From the NCBI GenBank assembly GCA_021324165.1, contig JAJPJR010000030.1, positions 42,191-106,190 on the forward strand: 64,000 nucleotides of DNA, given 5' to 3'. The DNA comes from Armatimonadota bacterium (GTDB lineage Bacteria > Armatimonadota > Fimbriimonadia > Fimbriimonadales > ATM1). The notes under the pieces were generated by a model. The model saw nothing but the letters and a program-made list of their open reading frames with translations. It was not told where the DNA came from and ran no database searches. Below are positions 15,631 through 23,554 of this stretch, piece by piece. The position numbers were made by a program, and so were the translations under genes. Position 1 is the first letter of the stretch; each line of letters starts with the position of its first letter.

Positions 15631-17385
15631 TTACCCCGTGCCGGGCTGCCTGCTTGCTCTCGGCCTCATCACCCTGCCGTCTTCATTCAAAAAATAGAGA
15701 ACGACCGGCGGCAGCGGCGAACTGTTCCGCACAAGCTTGATCAGAAACTTCGTCCAGCCCGCCGTTTCGAACGAAATCGCATAAGGTGCCTCGGGCTTGG
15801 CGCACGGAATGTGGGTGTTTTGATACCAGGCGCGTTTTTCTCCGCCGATCCACACAACCTGCCCAACTCCCGACTCGATTACCGCCGTATGTTTTCCTGG
15901 ATCGAACAGAAACTCCGCTCCGACATACGCCACGCCGGGAGCGTCAATGAAATGCGGTTCCACATCCAGTTCCGATCCACAAAACAGAACGCGATTCCAC
16001 CTAATCACGATTCCCGACCGCCCTTTGTACGCAGCGTTCGGGCTCTGATCAATTTCGGGAGCAAAAACCTGCTCATAGCCAAGCTGCTCGCGATTGTCGA
16101 ATGGAGAAGCAACCCAAACGTAAAGCGCCGGAATCATCGGCGCCGGTGCTTCCAGACCGCCCGCTTTCAAACGGAGGTTTGCGTTTTCGATCAGTTCTCC
16201 TGCCTGAACGATCACCGGCACAAATGAACTGCTGCCGGGCTCGATGCGAACGCGGCGTGCACGGTGCGCAACGGTGCAGCCTTCGGCCTCGATGATCGGC
16301 TCGAGCTCAATCGGTGCGTTTGATCGGTTTTGAATGCGAAAAGCAACGGCGTGGGAAGCGGCTGGATCGCGGCAGACACCGTTGGGGAACGAAACCGCCG
16401 CACGCACGTCCGCTCCATCGAACACGCTCTCTTGAAACGTTTGCTCAAAACATTCAGCAGCCGCGGAAAAATCGTCGAGGCAGGTTTTGTCGGGCGGCGC
16501 GGGTGATTGACCTTCTGCTGCGGCCGCGACAGTCGGCTCAAAGATCGGCCGCAGACGGTCGTCTTCCAACTCCGTACCGATTTCGAAACTGTTCAGGTGC
16601 GAAATCGGCCTCAACCACTCTTCGGGAACTGTGCCGTTCACTGCCGCGACCAGAGCGCCGACAACCCCGGCCTGCGCCGAAGCGCATCCTCCGCAACCCG
16701 CCGCAATGCAGATTGATTTGGCGAAATCGCCTTCTCCATATAGACACGCAAGATAAGCAAACCCGAACGCCGCGCGGATGTCCTCCGGAGTTGCGGACAA
16801 CCATTCTAAAAGCCTGCCGCGCGTCTCCTGCCACGAGCAGCCTGCGCGCTTTGCATCCGAAACGCCTTTCGGAATCTTTCTCAATGCGCTGGAACCGGGA
16901 AGTGCCTTTTCGGCCCGAAGAAAGCACGCTGCGGCCGAATCCTCAAAGCCGGCGCTCGCGATGGCCGCAGCCCAAAACATCGCTCCATAAACCGCTTCGC
17001 CCGCATGACACGCCGAGGCCGACGAAAACGCTCTTTCTGCCGCCTCGCCAGGAAGAACGCCCGCTCCGATCGCTGAGTAAAGGCTTGTTCCCGATTCGCG
17101 AAGCGGGTTTGAAAAACTTCCGGAAAGAGGAGCGCGCAGGCCGATTTTGACGTTCGCGGCAGCGAACGACGCGGCGCCGAACCTCGGCAGACCGGTTACG
17201 ATTCCGTTGCGAAGGTTCTGCACGAAAACCGCTTGGGGCGGGAGTTCGGCTTTTGGGTTCGCCGGGTCGTAGAAGGTCACCGATGTCCAATCGGTTTTGC
17301 CATCGTGCGGAGCGCCGAGAATCCATCCTGCCAGCGCTCCCGCATACCCGGCCCGGATTTTCGACGCGGCCTCATCGCGAGTCAC
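15631..17385 (-). CDS. ADP-ribosylglycohydrolase family protein with C-terminal beta domain
   Basis: This 584-residue protein opens with an all-helical domain (about 1-330) like ADP-ribosyl-glycohydrolase/DraG proteins, with the helix AGYAGALAGWILGAPHDGK where family members have a GDALG-type segment. The canonical Asp pair is not obvious, so hydrolase activity on ADP-ribose is unproven. The rest (about 370-584) is beta-rich and resembles a non-catalytic carbohydrate-binding or Ig-like domain. The GTG at 17385 is chosen because CATAAT lies 6 nt upstream and the longer frame would run through the divergent PAP2 gene. No signal peptide is visible. Confidence 0.72.
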   Translation of the reverse strand: MTRDEAASKIRAGYAGALAGWILGAPHDGKTDWTSVTFYDPANPKAELPPQAVFVQNLRNGIVTGLPRFGAASFAAANVKIGLRAPLSGSFSNPLRESGTSLYSAIGAGVLPGEAAERAFSSASACHAGEAVYGAMFWAAAIASAGFEDSAAACFLRAEKALPGSSALRKIPKGVSDAKRAGCSWQETRGRLLEWLSATPEDIRAAFGFAYLACLYGEGDFAKSICIAAGCGGCASAQAGVVGALVAAVNGTVPEEWLRPISHLNSFEIGTELEDDRLRPIFEPTVAAAAEGQSPAPPDKTCLDDFSAAAECFEQTFQESVFDGADVRAAVSFPNGVCRDPAASHAVAFRIQNRSNAPIELEPIIEAEGCTVAHRARRVRIEPGSSSFVPVIVQAGELIENANLRLKAGGLEAPAPMIPALYVWVASPFDNREQLGYEQVFAPEIDQSPNAAYKGRSGIVIRWNRVLFCGSELDVEPHFIDAPGVAYVGAEFLFDPGKHTAVIESGVGQVVWIGGEKRAWYQNTHIPCAKPEAPYAISFETAGWTKFLIKLVRNSSPLPPVVLYFLNEDGRVMRPRASRQPGTG

Positions 17386-17391
17386 AAACCG

Positions 17392-17397
17392 ATTATG
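17392..17397 (-). promoter_or_regulatory. Putative -10 box (leaderless) for the ADP-ribosylglycohydrolase-like gene
   Basis: CATAAT on the minus strand lies 6 nt before the GTG at 17385 with no Shine-Dalgarno sequence. The box overlaps the PAP2 start region on the other strand. Confidence 0.4.
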
Positions 17398-17398
17398 G

Positions 17399-17986
17399 AT
17401 GGCAGAGCCGTATACTTGCCTTGTGTTGGGCCCATGGGACGCCGCCTTGTTTTTGTTGATCAACGGCCGGCTGTCGTGCCCTTTTTTGGATTGGGTGATG
17501 GTTACGTTCAGCCAGATCACCTTGGTGCTGTGGGCTCGCATTTTCATCGTCATCGCGATTGCATGGTGCCTGATGTTCCGCCCGAACTTTCGCACTCCTA
17601 TTGTTATAGGAATCATCGCATTTCTGGCTGCTAACGGGTTTTCTGATCTGATGAAGAACCTGTTTCAATGCAACAGACCTGCGGCGGACGGCGTGCCGAT
17701 TCATTCCGTTTTTGATTTTGTGGCCACGCACAAGTTTTTGGCGTACCGATCGTATGGCACGATCTCTGCGCACGCGACGAACACGGCCGCGATTGCCGCA
17801 GTGATGGGTTTGCATTTTCATCGGCGCGCGGCGGTCTGGTTCGCGCTGAGCCTGATCACCGGAATTTCACGGGTTTATGTCGGCGCTCACTATCCTTCTC
17901 AGGTGATGCTCGGCTGGCTCGGAGGAGCCGTAATCGGCTGGGCGCTCGTGATATTCTGGCGGCGGATGCGCCGCGCGAAAGGATAG
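17399..17986 (+). CDS. PAP2 family membrane phosphatase-like protein
   Basis: This 195-residue inner-membrane protein has about five or six hydrophobic helices and the three PAP2 motifs. Motif 1 is K-x6-RP (KNLFQCNRP), motif 2 is SAHATN and motif 3 is SR-x5-H-x3 (SRVYVGAHYPSQ). The Asp that normally ends motif 3 is Gln here, removing the usual partner of the catalytic His. Members remove phosphates from undecaprenyl pyrophosphate, phosphatidic acid or similar lipids; activity here is uncertain because of the substitution. The start at 17399 is chosen because the longer frame (17297) lies in the divergent gene. Its stop overlaps the predicted -10 of the next gene. Confidence 0.8.
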   Translation: MAEPYTCLVLGPWDAALFLLINGRLSCPFLDWVMVTFSQITLVLWARIFIVIAIAWCLMFRPNFRTPIVIGIIAFLAANGFSDLMKNLFQCNRPAADGVPIHSVFDFVATHKFLAYRSYGTISAHATNTAAIAAVMGLHFHRRAAVWFALSLITGISRVYVGAHYPSQVMLGWLGGAVIGWALVIFWRRMRRAKG

Positions 17987-17989
17987 AAT
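17984..17989 (+). promoter_or_regulatory. Putative -10 box (leaderless) for the beta-CASP hydrolase gene
   Basis: TAGAAT lies exactly 8 nt before the TTG at 17998 and includes the TAG stop of the PAP2 gene. There is no ribosome site between. Confidence 0.4.
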
Positions 17990-17997
17990 CTCTCACC

Positions 17998-19383
17998 TTG
18001 GCCATCACCATTCAGTTCTTAGGCGCTGCCGAAACGGTAACCGGCTCCAAATATCTGCTGACCGTTGACAACACCAGGTTCCTTATTGATTGCGGTCTGT
18101 TTCAAGGTTCCGAACAGCTTAAGCAGCGGAACTGGGCGCCGCTTCCGATTCCTGCGCAATCCGTTGACACGGTTTTGATCACGCACGCACACCTCGATCA
18201 TGTGGGATGGCTCCCGAGGTTGTGGTCGCAGGGTTATCGCTCGCAAGTGATCTGCACATCGGCAACCGATGAGATCGCGCGTCTCAGCCTTGCTGACAGC
18301 GGAAGACTTCAAGAGGAGTATGCGCATTACGCAAACAAAAAAGGTTTTTCGAGGCACAAGCCTGCGCTGCCGCTGTATACCGAGAACGACGCGAGGGAAG
18401 CGTGCGCACTTTTTCAACCGCAAAAGTTCGGCGATCTGTTCGAGCTTGCCGCCGGCTGTTCGGCTCGCTTTCTTACGGCGGGCCATATCCTCGGATCGGG
18501 GTTCATCGAGTTTTGGCTGCCGACGGGACAAAAAATTCTGTTCAGCGGCGATCTCGGCCGCCCGAATCAGCCGATCATTCCCGATCCCACCATCGTAACC
18601 GCCGCGGATTATCTGCTGATCGAAAGCACCTATGGCGATCGCGTTCATCCTTCCGAAAACCCCGAAGATGCACTGCTCAAAATCATTCAGAGGGCCCAAG
18701 CGCAAAAAGGGGTCATTCTTGTGCCGGCGTTTGCGATTGGCAGAACTCAAGATCTGCTCTATTATCTTCACAACCTTCGCAAGTCAGGAAGATGCCAAGA
18801 GATTCCGATTTATGTGGACAGTCCGATGGGTGTTGATGCGACGGGGATTTACGCGCGGCATCACGAAGATCATGACTTGGAGATGGAGAAATTGGAAAGC
18901 AGCGACAGCAACCCTTTGCGTCCGGCGGAGCTCACGCTGATCAAATCTCCCGATCAATCTAAGGCGCTGAACAACTTGGAAGGCCCCGCAATGATCATCG
19001 CCAGCAGCGGAATGGCGACCGGAGGCCGCATCGTGCATCACCTCGCCCAACGGTTGAAAAACCCGCAGGATATTGTGGTGTTCGTGGGGTTTCAGGCCGA
19101 AGGAACTTTGGGAAGAGACCTGGTTGAAAAACGATCGCCGGTAAATGTGATGGGCATGCAAATCGAAGTGAGGGCGGAGATTGAATCCATCGGCTCGCTC
19201 TCGGCGCACGCCGATTCCAATGAGATCATCCAATGGATGCGGGGAATCACCACGAAGCCGAAACAGACGTTCATCGTGCACGGCGAACCTCCCGCACAGG
19301 CTGCGATCAAACAGCGCATTCAGAACGAACTCGGGTTTCAGGCGGTGATTCCGAAGTACTTGGAAACGTTTGAGCTTCACTAA
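17998..19383 (+). CDS. Metallo-beta-lactamase/beta-CASP RNA exonuclease-endonuclease
   Basis: This 461-residue cytosolic protein belongs to the CPSF-like MBL-fold RNA metallo-hydrolases. The MBL motifs are present: ITHAHLDHVGWLP (HxHxDH), the His of LTAGHILGSG and the Asp of FSGDLG. The beta-CASP insertion (about 180-370) includes IESTYGDR and PAFAIGRTQDLL. Motif C SAHAD and a final IVHGEP follow. It likely processes or degrades RNA, as bacterial and archaeal relatives do. The start is TTG (17998) because MAITIQFLGAAETVTGS matches the family N-terminus. Confidence 0.9.
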   Translation: MAITIQFLGAAETVTGSKYLLTVDNTRFLIDCGLFQGSEQLKQRNWAPLPIPAQSVDTVLITHAHLDHVGWLPRLWSQGYRSQVICTSATDEIARLSLADSGRLQEEYAHYANKKGFSRHKPALPLYTENDAREACALFQPQKFGDLFELAAGCSARFLTAGHILGSGFIEFWLPTGQKILFSGDLGRPNQPIIPDPTIVTAADYLLIESTYGDRVHPSENPEDALLKIIQRAQAQKGVILVPAFAIGRTQDLLYYLHNLRKSGRCQEIPIYVDSPMGVDATGIYARHHEDHDLEMEKLESSDSNPLRPAELTLIKSPDQSKALNNLEGPAMIIASSGMATGGRIVHHLAQRLKNPQDIVVFVGFQAEGTLGRDLVEKRSPVNVMGMQIEVRAEIESIGSLSAHADSNEIIQWMRGITTKPKQTFIVHGEPPAQAAIKQRIQNELGFQAVIPKYLETFELH

Positions 19384-19481
19384 ATCAGGCGAGAAATTCT
19401 GCCGATCATAGGGAACAGGATTGCCGCCGAGACCGAACCAACGGGCGGGCGCAATCGTCAAACCGGCGCAGGGAAAAACAG

Positions 19482-19811
19482 TTGATTCATCAACAAAACG
19501 TGGACACAAGGGCGATCGAACAGCCCCTACTGGGACTGGAACAGGAGTTTCCAGAAAGCCTGCACCTGTTATATCACCCGGCTTCGGATCGGTACGGCTG
19601 CTACCGCTACGACGGCATTCACGGTTTGGCCTGCTTCAGCGACGAGGCGGGCGCGTTTCGGTTTGCCGAGTTTATTGACCTGAGCGGCATGACCACCAAG
19701 AAAGTCTCATTCGAAGAGGCGCGGGAAATCGCAAAAGACCGCCCAAAGCCGGTTGTTGCGCTGATGCTGCTGGATGACATGGCAGCGCCTCTGATTCATT
19801 ACGTTAAATAA
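19482..19811 (+). CDS. Hypothetical protein, 109 residues
   Basis: This is an unrecognised soluble protein with a TTG start at 19482 preceded by AGGGA at about 7-nt spacing; a GTG seven codons later is an alternative. It contains an aromatic segment (DRYGCYRYDGIHGLACF) and a helical centre with SFEEAREIAK. No signal peptide, membrane helix or known motif is present. Its end overlaps the 3' end of the convergent M24 peptidase gene by 8 bp. The 98 bp before it show no clear promoter. Confidence 0.6.
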   Translation: MIHQQNVDTRAIEQPLLGLEQEFPESLHLLYHPASDRYGCYRYDGIHGLACFSDEAGAFRFAEFIDLSGMTTKKVSFEEAREIAKDRPKPVVALMLLDDMAAPLIHYVK

Positions 19812-20985
19812 GCCAGATCTCGGTTTGAGGAGCGCTGAGGTATTCGCACCCGTTGCGGGTGATCAAAACCATCTCTTCGATTCCCAAATATCCTTTCCCA
19901 GGAACATTGACTCCCAGTTCCAAAGTGTAAATCTGATCTTGTTCAACTTTCTGCAGCGGGGTTGTTCCATAACGCGGCCATTTCGGGCCGAGCAGCGTGC
20001 CGCCGTCATGCGCAACTCGGCCGACCTGATGTCCCGTTGCGTGCAGATACTCTTCATATCGCAACTCTTGAATTTTTGCCCGCGCTGCCGCGTCAACCTT
20101 CCAGCCTTCGATTCCAGGCGCCAAAACGCTCTTTGCCGATTCGATCGCTTCCAACACCGCCCTGAATGCGCGTTCGACATCTTCGGGCACGGCCGCTCCC
20201 ACAAACCAACACCGCTGAAGGTCGGAGCAGTAGCCGCGCGTTTTCACACCCAAATCCATGTGCACGATATGCCCGGGCTGAACGGTGATGCCTGCGGAAG
20301 GAAGTCCGTGGCCGGCCATAGAATCGGGGCCCGAATTGACGATCGGGTTATGCGCTTCATCCCACGCGAACCCCAAACCTTTCGCCCGCATTTCGTCTTG
20401 CACCAGGTTGAAAATCTGCTGCTCGCTCATCCCCGGCTTGATTTGCGTCGAAGCGGATGCGAACAACTCTTCGGTGGCGCGGATCGCATCTTTCACTTTG
20501 GAGATTTCAGTTGCGGTTTTTCGGGAGCGCACGGCTTGCACGATCGGCTCTGCCGAGACCAGCGAATTTCGGAACCGCGTTCCGCCAAGAAGTTCGACCA
20601 GCAGCAAGTACATGCCGTGCGAAAGCCCATCCGCTTTGCTGTCGCTGACCGAATAGTTGACCGCTATTTTCGGATCGCTTACACCGTGAAGTTCTTTTTC
20701 GAGGAGTTCGACCAGCGGCTGACGGATGCCTTCTACATACGGCACCACTTGGTGCCAGTGACCCGAGGCGCTTACCGCCTCCGCATCGAGGTTTCCGACC
20801 ACGGCGATGCGTCTGCCCGTGGCGAACACCATGAGGGCGCTCGCCCACGTCAGCCCTCCGCGAAGCAGAAACTCGAGCGCAGGATCGGCTGATTCTGAGG
20901 TTTCTCGAACGATGGTGAGCCAAACATCGGCGCCCGAATCGCGGACGATCGCCGCGGCCTGTTCGAGTTTTTCCTGAATCGGCAC
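19804..20985 (-). CDS. pepP: M24 family metallopeptidase (Xaa-Pro aminopeptidase type)
   Basis: This 393-residue pita-bread-fold peptidase has an N-terminal creatinase-like domain (about 1-150) and an M24 domain (about 160-385). The five metal ligands are all visible: Asp in VHMDLGV, Asp in YCSDLQR, His in HATGHQVG, Glu in TLELGV and Glu in GIEEMV. The family removes N-terminal residues before proline, in the cytosol; a prolidase or creatinase-like substrate is possible, so pepP is tentative. It starts 4 bp after the leuA stop, so the two form an operon. Confidence 0.88.
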   Translation of the reverse strand: MPIQEKLEQAAAIVRDSGADVWLTIVRETSESADPALEFLLRGGLTWASALMVFATGRRIAVVGNLDAEAVSASGHWHQVVPYVEGIRQPLVELLEKELHGVSDPKIAVNYSVSDSKADGLSHGMYLLLVELLGGTRFRNSLVSAEPIVQAVRSRKTATEISKVKDAIRATEELFASASTQIKPGMSEQQIFNLVQDEMRAKGLGFAWDEAHNPIVNSGPDSMAGHGLPSAGITVQPGHIVHMDLGVKTRGYCSDLQRCWFVGAAVPEDVERAFRAVLEAIESAKSVLAPGIEGWKVDAAARAKIQELRYEEYLHATGHQVGRVAHDGGTLLGPKWPRYGTTPLQKVEQDQIYTLELGVNVPGKGYLGIEEMVLITRNGCEYLSAPQTEIWLI

Positions 20986-20989
20986 GAAC

Positions 20990-22141
20990 TTATTTCACGG
21001 TTTCGACCAGCCGCCGCAAATCCTCGGCCGTGACTTCGTCCTTCTGATCGGCGATGTGAAGAAACTGCTCATAAATCTTTTCGAAACGATCGTCGGTAAA
21101 ACTAAATCCGATTTCGTTGAGACGATGCTTCACGCCATGCCTGCCCGATCTCGCCGTTAGAATGATCTCGCTCTTTTCGGCTCCCACCATGTGCGGGTCA
21201 ATGATTTCATAGGTTGTGCGCTCTTTCAGCACACCATCTTGGTGAATGCCGCTGCTGTGAGCATACGCATTCGCGCCCACGACGGCTTTGTTGCGCTGCA
21301 CAACCATTCCGGTAAGTTTGCTTACCAAGCGGCTTACCGACAGCAGTTTGTGCGTGTCAATTCCGGTATCGCAGCCAAACAGATCGTGCCGGATTTTCAG
21401 CGCCACGACCACCTCTTCGAGCGATGTGTTTCCCGCACGTTCGCCGATGCCGTTCACTGTAACTTCCACCTGACGCGCGCCCCCAAGCACTCCGGCGAGC
21501 GTGTTTGCCGTTGCCATTCCAAGATCGTTGTGGCAATGGCAAGAGAAGATCGCTTTGTGACTGTTGGGCACGTTTTCGATAATCCCTTGAATCAACGAGC
21601 CGTATTCGGTGGGATAGGTGTAGCCGGTTGTGTCGGGCACGTTCACCACGGTCGCTCCCGCTTCGATTACCGCTTCCACCACCTGATACACATAGGCGCG
21701 GTCGGCGCGGCCTGAATCTTCCATGAAATACTCGACGTCGGGCACGAAGTTCCGGGCGAGCCGCACGGCTTTCACTCCAGCCTCCAACGCCTGCTCGCGG
21801 GTCATACGCAGTTTGTGCTGAAGGTGGTTGTCGCTGACTCCCAAGCCCGTATGAATCCGCGGCCTTTCGGCGGGTTTCAACGCTTCGGCGGCGCACTCGA
21901 TATCGGCCTGCTTCGCCCTGGTAAGGCCGCAGACAGTCACACCCTTGAGGCCCTTGGCCAAAGAGTTGACGCTTTCGAAGTCGCCCGGCGAGCTGATCGG
22001 AAAGCCAGCCTCGATCACGTCAACTCCCAGGTCAACTAACGCTCTGCCGATCTCCAGTTTGGCCTCGACGTCCAGATGCACGCCGGGGCTCTGCTCGCCG
22101 TCGCGAAGGGTTGTGTCGAATACATAAACTCGGTCGGCCAT
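20990..22141 (-). CDS. leuA: 2-isopropylmalate synthase-like enzyme, short form without regulatory domain
   Basis: This 383-residue DRE-TIM metallolyase condenses acetyl-CoA with a 2-oxo acid. The catalytic DTTLRDGEQSPG motif (Arg13, Asp14), SCHCHNDLGMA metal ligands, NGIGERAGNTSLEEV and the SGIHQDG segment of subdomain I/II are present. The roughly 120-residue C-terminal LeuA allosteric dimerisation domain of full-length (about 510-residue) enzymes is absent, so leucine feedback is probably lost. Homocitrate synthase or citramalate synthase are alternatives with the same core; retention of the SGIHQDG region favours isopropylmalate synthase. It leads an operon with the M24 peptidase. A good Shine-Dalgarno sequence (AAGGAG) precedes the ATG. 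Confidence 0.85.
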   Translation of the reverse strand: MADRVYVFDTTLRDGEQSPGVHLDVEAKLEIGRALVDLGVDVIEAGFPISSPGDFESVNSLAKGLKGVTVCGLTRAKQADIECAAEALKPAERPRIHTGLGVSDNHLQHKLRMTREQALEAGVKAVRLARNFVPDVEYFMEDSGRADRAYVYQVVEAVIEAGATVVNVPDTTGYTYPTEYGSLIQGIIENVPNSHKAIFSCHCHNDLGMATANTLAGVLGGARQVEVTVNGIGERAGNTSLEEVVVALKIRHDLFGCDTGIDTHKLLSVSRLVSKLTGMVVQRNKAVVGANAYAHSSGIHQDGVLKERTTYEIIDPHMVGAEKSEIILTARSGRHGVKHRLNEIGFSFTDDRFEKIYEQFLHIADQKDEVTAEDLRRLVETVK

Positions 22142-22164
22142 TTCGACTCCTTTTCTGCCTTGAA

Positions 22165-22170
22165 ATTATA
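22165..22170 (-). promoter_or_regulatory. Putative -10 box for leuA
   Basis: A perfect TATAAT on the minus strand would start transcription about 17 nt before the leuA ATG, leaving room only for the AAGGAG ribosome site. A leucine attenuator or T-box is therefore not present in the leader. No convincing -35 is seen. Confidence 0.55.
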
Positions 22171-22332
22171 CAGCCGCCGGGCCAGGCAGGGCTCAAATCA
22201 CCGTATTTATGCAGGCATGAACCCTAACGAACCCCCGGTGTGAGCCGACAATCAACCCTGGAGTTCAGCATTAGGTTCCTCGGCCCCGAATCCGAACCCG
22301 GACGCGGCCGCGAACTCGACAGGGAGAGTCGT

Positions 22333-23544
22333 TTGTTATCTCTTGAACAACCCAAGAACGGAGGCGCAGTTAGCGCCGGCGGCGTCGGCTCAGGGCAGGG
22401 AAGGCGCTTTCTGTTCACCACCATCCAGGCCGACACGATTATCAGTTCGCGTCTGCCGCTTCTTCGGCGGATGCAAAACCTTGGTTGGGAAGTGCACGTG
22501 GCGTTGCCGCGCTCCAGCCGCGCGATAGACTTGGCCGCCTGGGGAATCGAAGTCCATCAGTTTGATTTAAAGAGGGGAAGCGCCAACCCGATTCTCGAAG
22601 GCCGGTCGCTTTTTCAACTCGCGAAAATTGTGCGCTCGGTTCGCCCGCATCTTTCGCACCACGTTTCTTCGAAGGCTGTGATTTACGGATCGTTGATGGG
22701 ATCGCGGATCAACATCGCCACGATCACCGGAATCGGATTTAGTTTAAATGGCGCAAACCGCGGAATCCGCTCACTGCCCGTTAAGATCATCGCGCCTTTC
22801 ATGTATCGCAAAGCGTTGGGCAGGTGCCAAAAGGTGATTTTTCAAAACGAAAGCGATAAAACGACGTTCGTCAATCGAAACCTTGTTGAGGAACAAAAGA
22901 CCCTCATTGTTCCCGGATCGGGTGTTGACGTTGACGCGATTCGACCGCTGTTCAAACCGGCATCGCGCACGAAGGTTAAGTTCGTGCTGTTTGCTCGCAT
23001 GATCGGCTCCAAAGGTGTGTACGAATATGTCGAAGCCGCCAGGATCGTCAAGCGCAGATTGAAAGATGGATGTGAATTTGTTTTGGCGGGCCGGCTGGAT
23101 TATGACAATCCGACGCACATTCACGCCGAACAGATTGCGGCATGGGAACGCGAAGGCGTAGTGAAATGGCTGGGGGAGGTCATTGGGCCGTGCCAAGCGT
23201 TCGACGAGGCGGATGTGGCAGTGCTGCCATCGTATTCGGAAGGGCTGCCGCGTGTGTGCCTCGAGGCGGCGGCCATGGGATTGCCTGTCATCTGCACCAA
23301 CGTTCCCGGATGCGCCGACGCCGTTTTGCACGGTTCGACCGGGCTGCATGTGAACCCGCGCGATCCGTTCGCGCTGGCCGAAGCGATGATCAAGCTTGCC
23401 GTGAACCCTTCGATGCGCCAAGCGATGGGTTCGGCTGGCCGAACGCGAGTATGCGAGCAGTTCGGAATGAACAAGATCCTTGATCAGCTGTTGGAGATTT
23501 ACGATCGCGAACTCACCGCCTGGGAGATGCAAACTGTTTGCTAA
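22333..23544 (+). CDS. GT4-type glycosyltransferase (polysaccharide locus)
   Basis: This protein of about 403 residues has two Rossmann-like domains (GT-B fold). The donor-binding domain shows ARMIGSKGVYEY and the nucleotide-sugar signature EGLPRVCLEAAAMGLPVI. It resembles cytoplasmic-face transferases that extend undecaprenyl-linked sugar. The TTG at 22333 is preferred because AGGGAG lies 6 nt upstream and the conserved fold begins at RRFLFTTIQAD; a GTG at 22240 would add 31 poorly folded residues. It opens the polysaccharide locus and ends 10 bp before the Wza-like gene. The donor and acceptor sugars are unknown. Confidence 0.84.
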   Translation: MLSLEQPKNGGAVSAGGVGSGQGRRFLFTTIQADTIISSRLPLLRRMQNLGWEVHVALPRSSRAIDLAAWGIEVHQFDLKRGSANPILEGRSLFQLAKIVRSVRPHLSHHVSSKAVIYGSLMGSRINIATITGIGFSLNGANRGIRSLPVKIIAPFMYRKALGRCQKVIFQNESDKTTFVNRNLVEEQKTLIVPGSGVDVDAIRPLFKPASRTKVKFVLFARMIGSKGVYEYVEAARIVKRRLKDGCEFVLAGRLDYDNPTHIHAEQIAAWEREGVVKWLGEVIGPCQAFDEADVAVLPSYSEGLPRVCLEAAAMGLPVICTNVPGCADAVLHGSTGLHVNPRDPFALAEAMIKLAVNPSMRQAMGSAGRTRVCEQFGMNKILDQLLEIYDRELTAWEMQTVC

Positions 23545-23554
23545 GGAAACAACC

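Noticed and set aside
22142..22332. Leucine attenuator or T-box upstream of leuA
   Set aside because: The -10 box at 22165-22170 leaves a leader of only about 17 nt.
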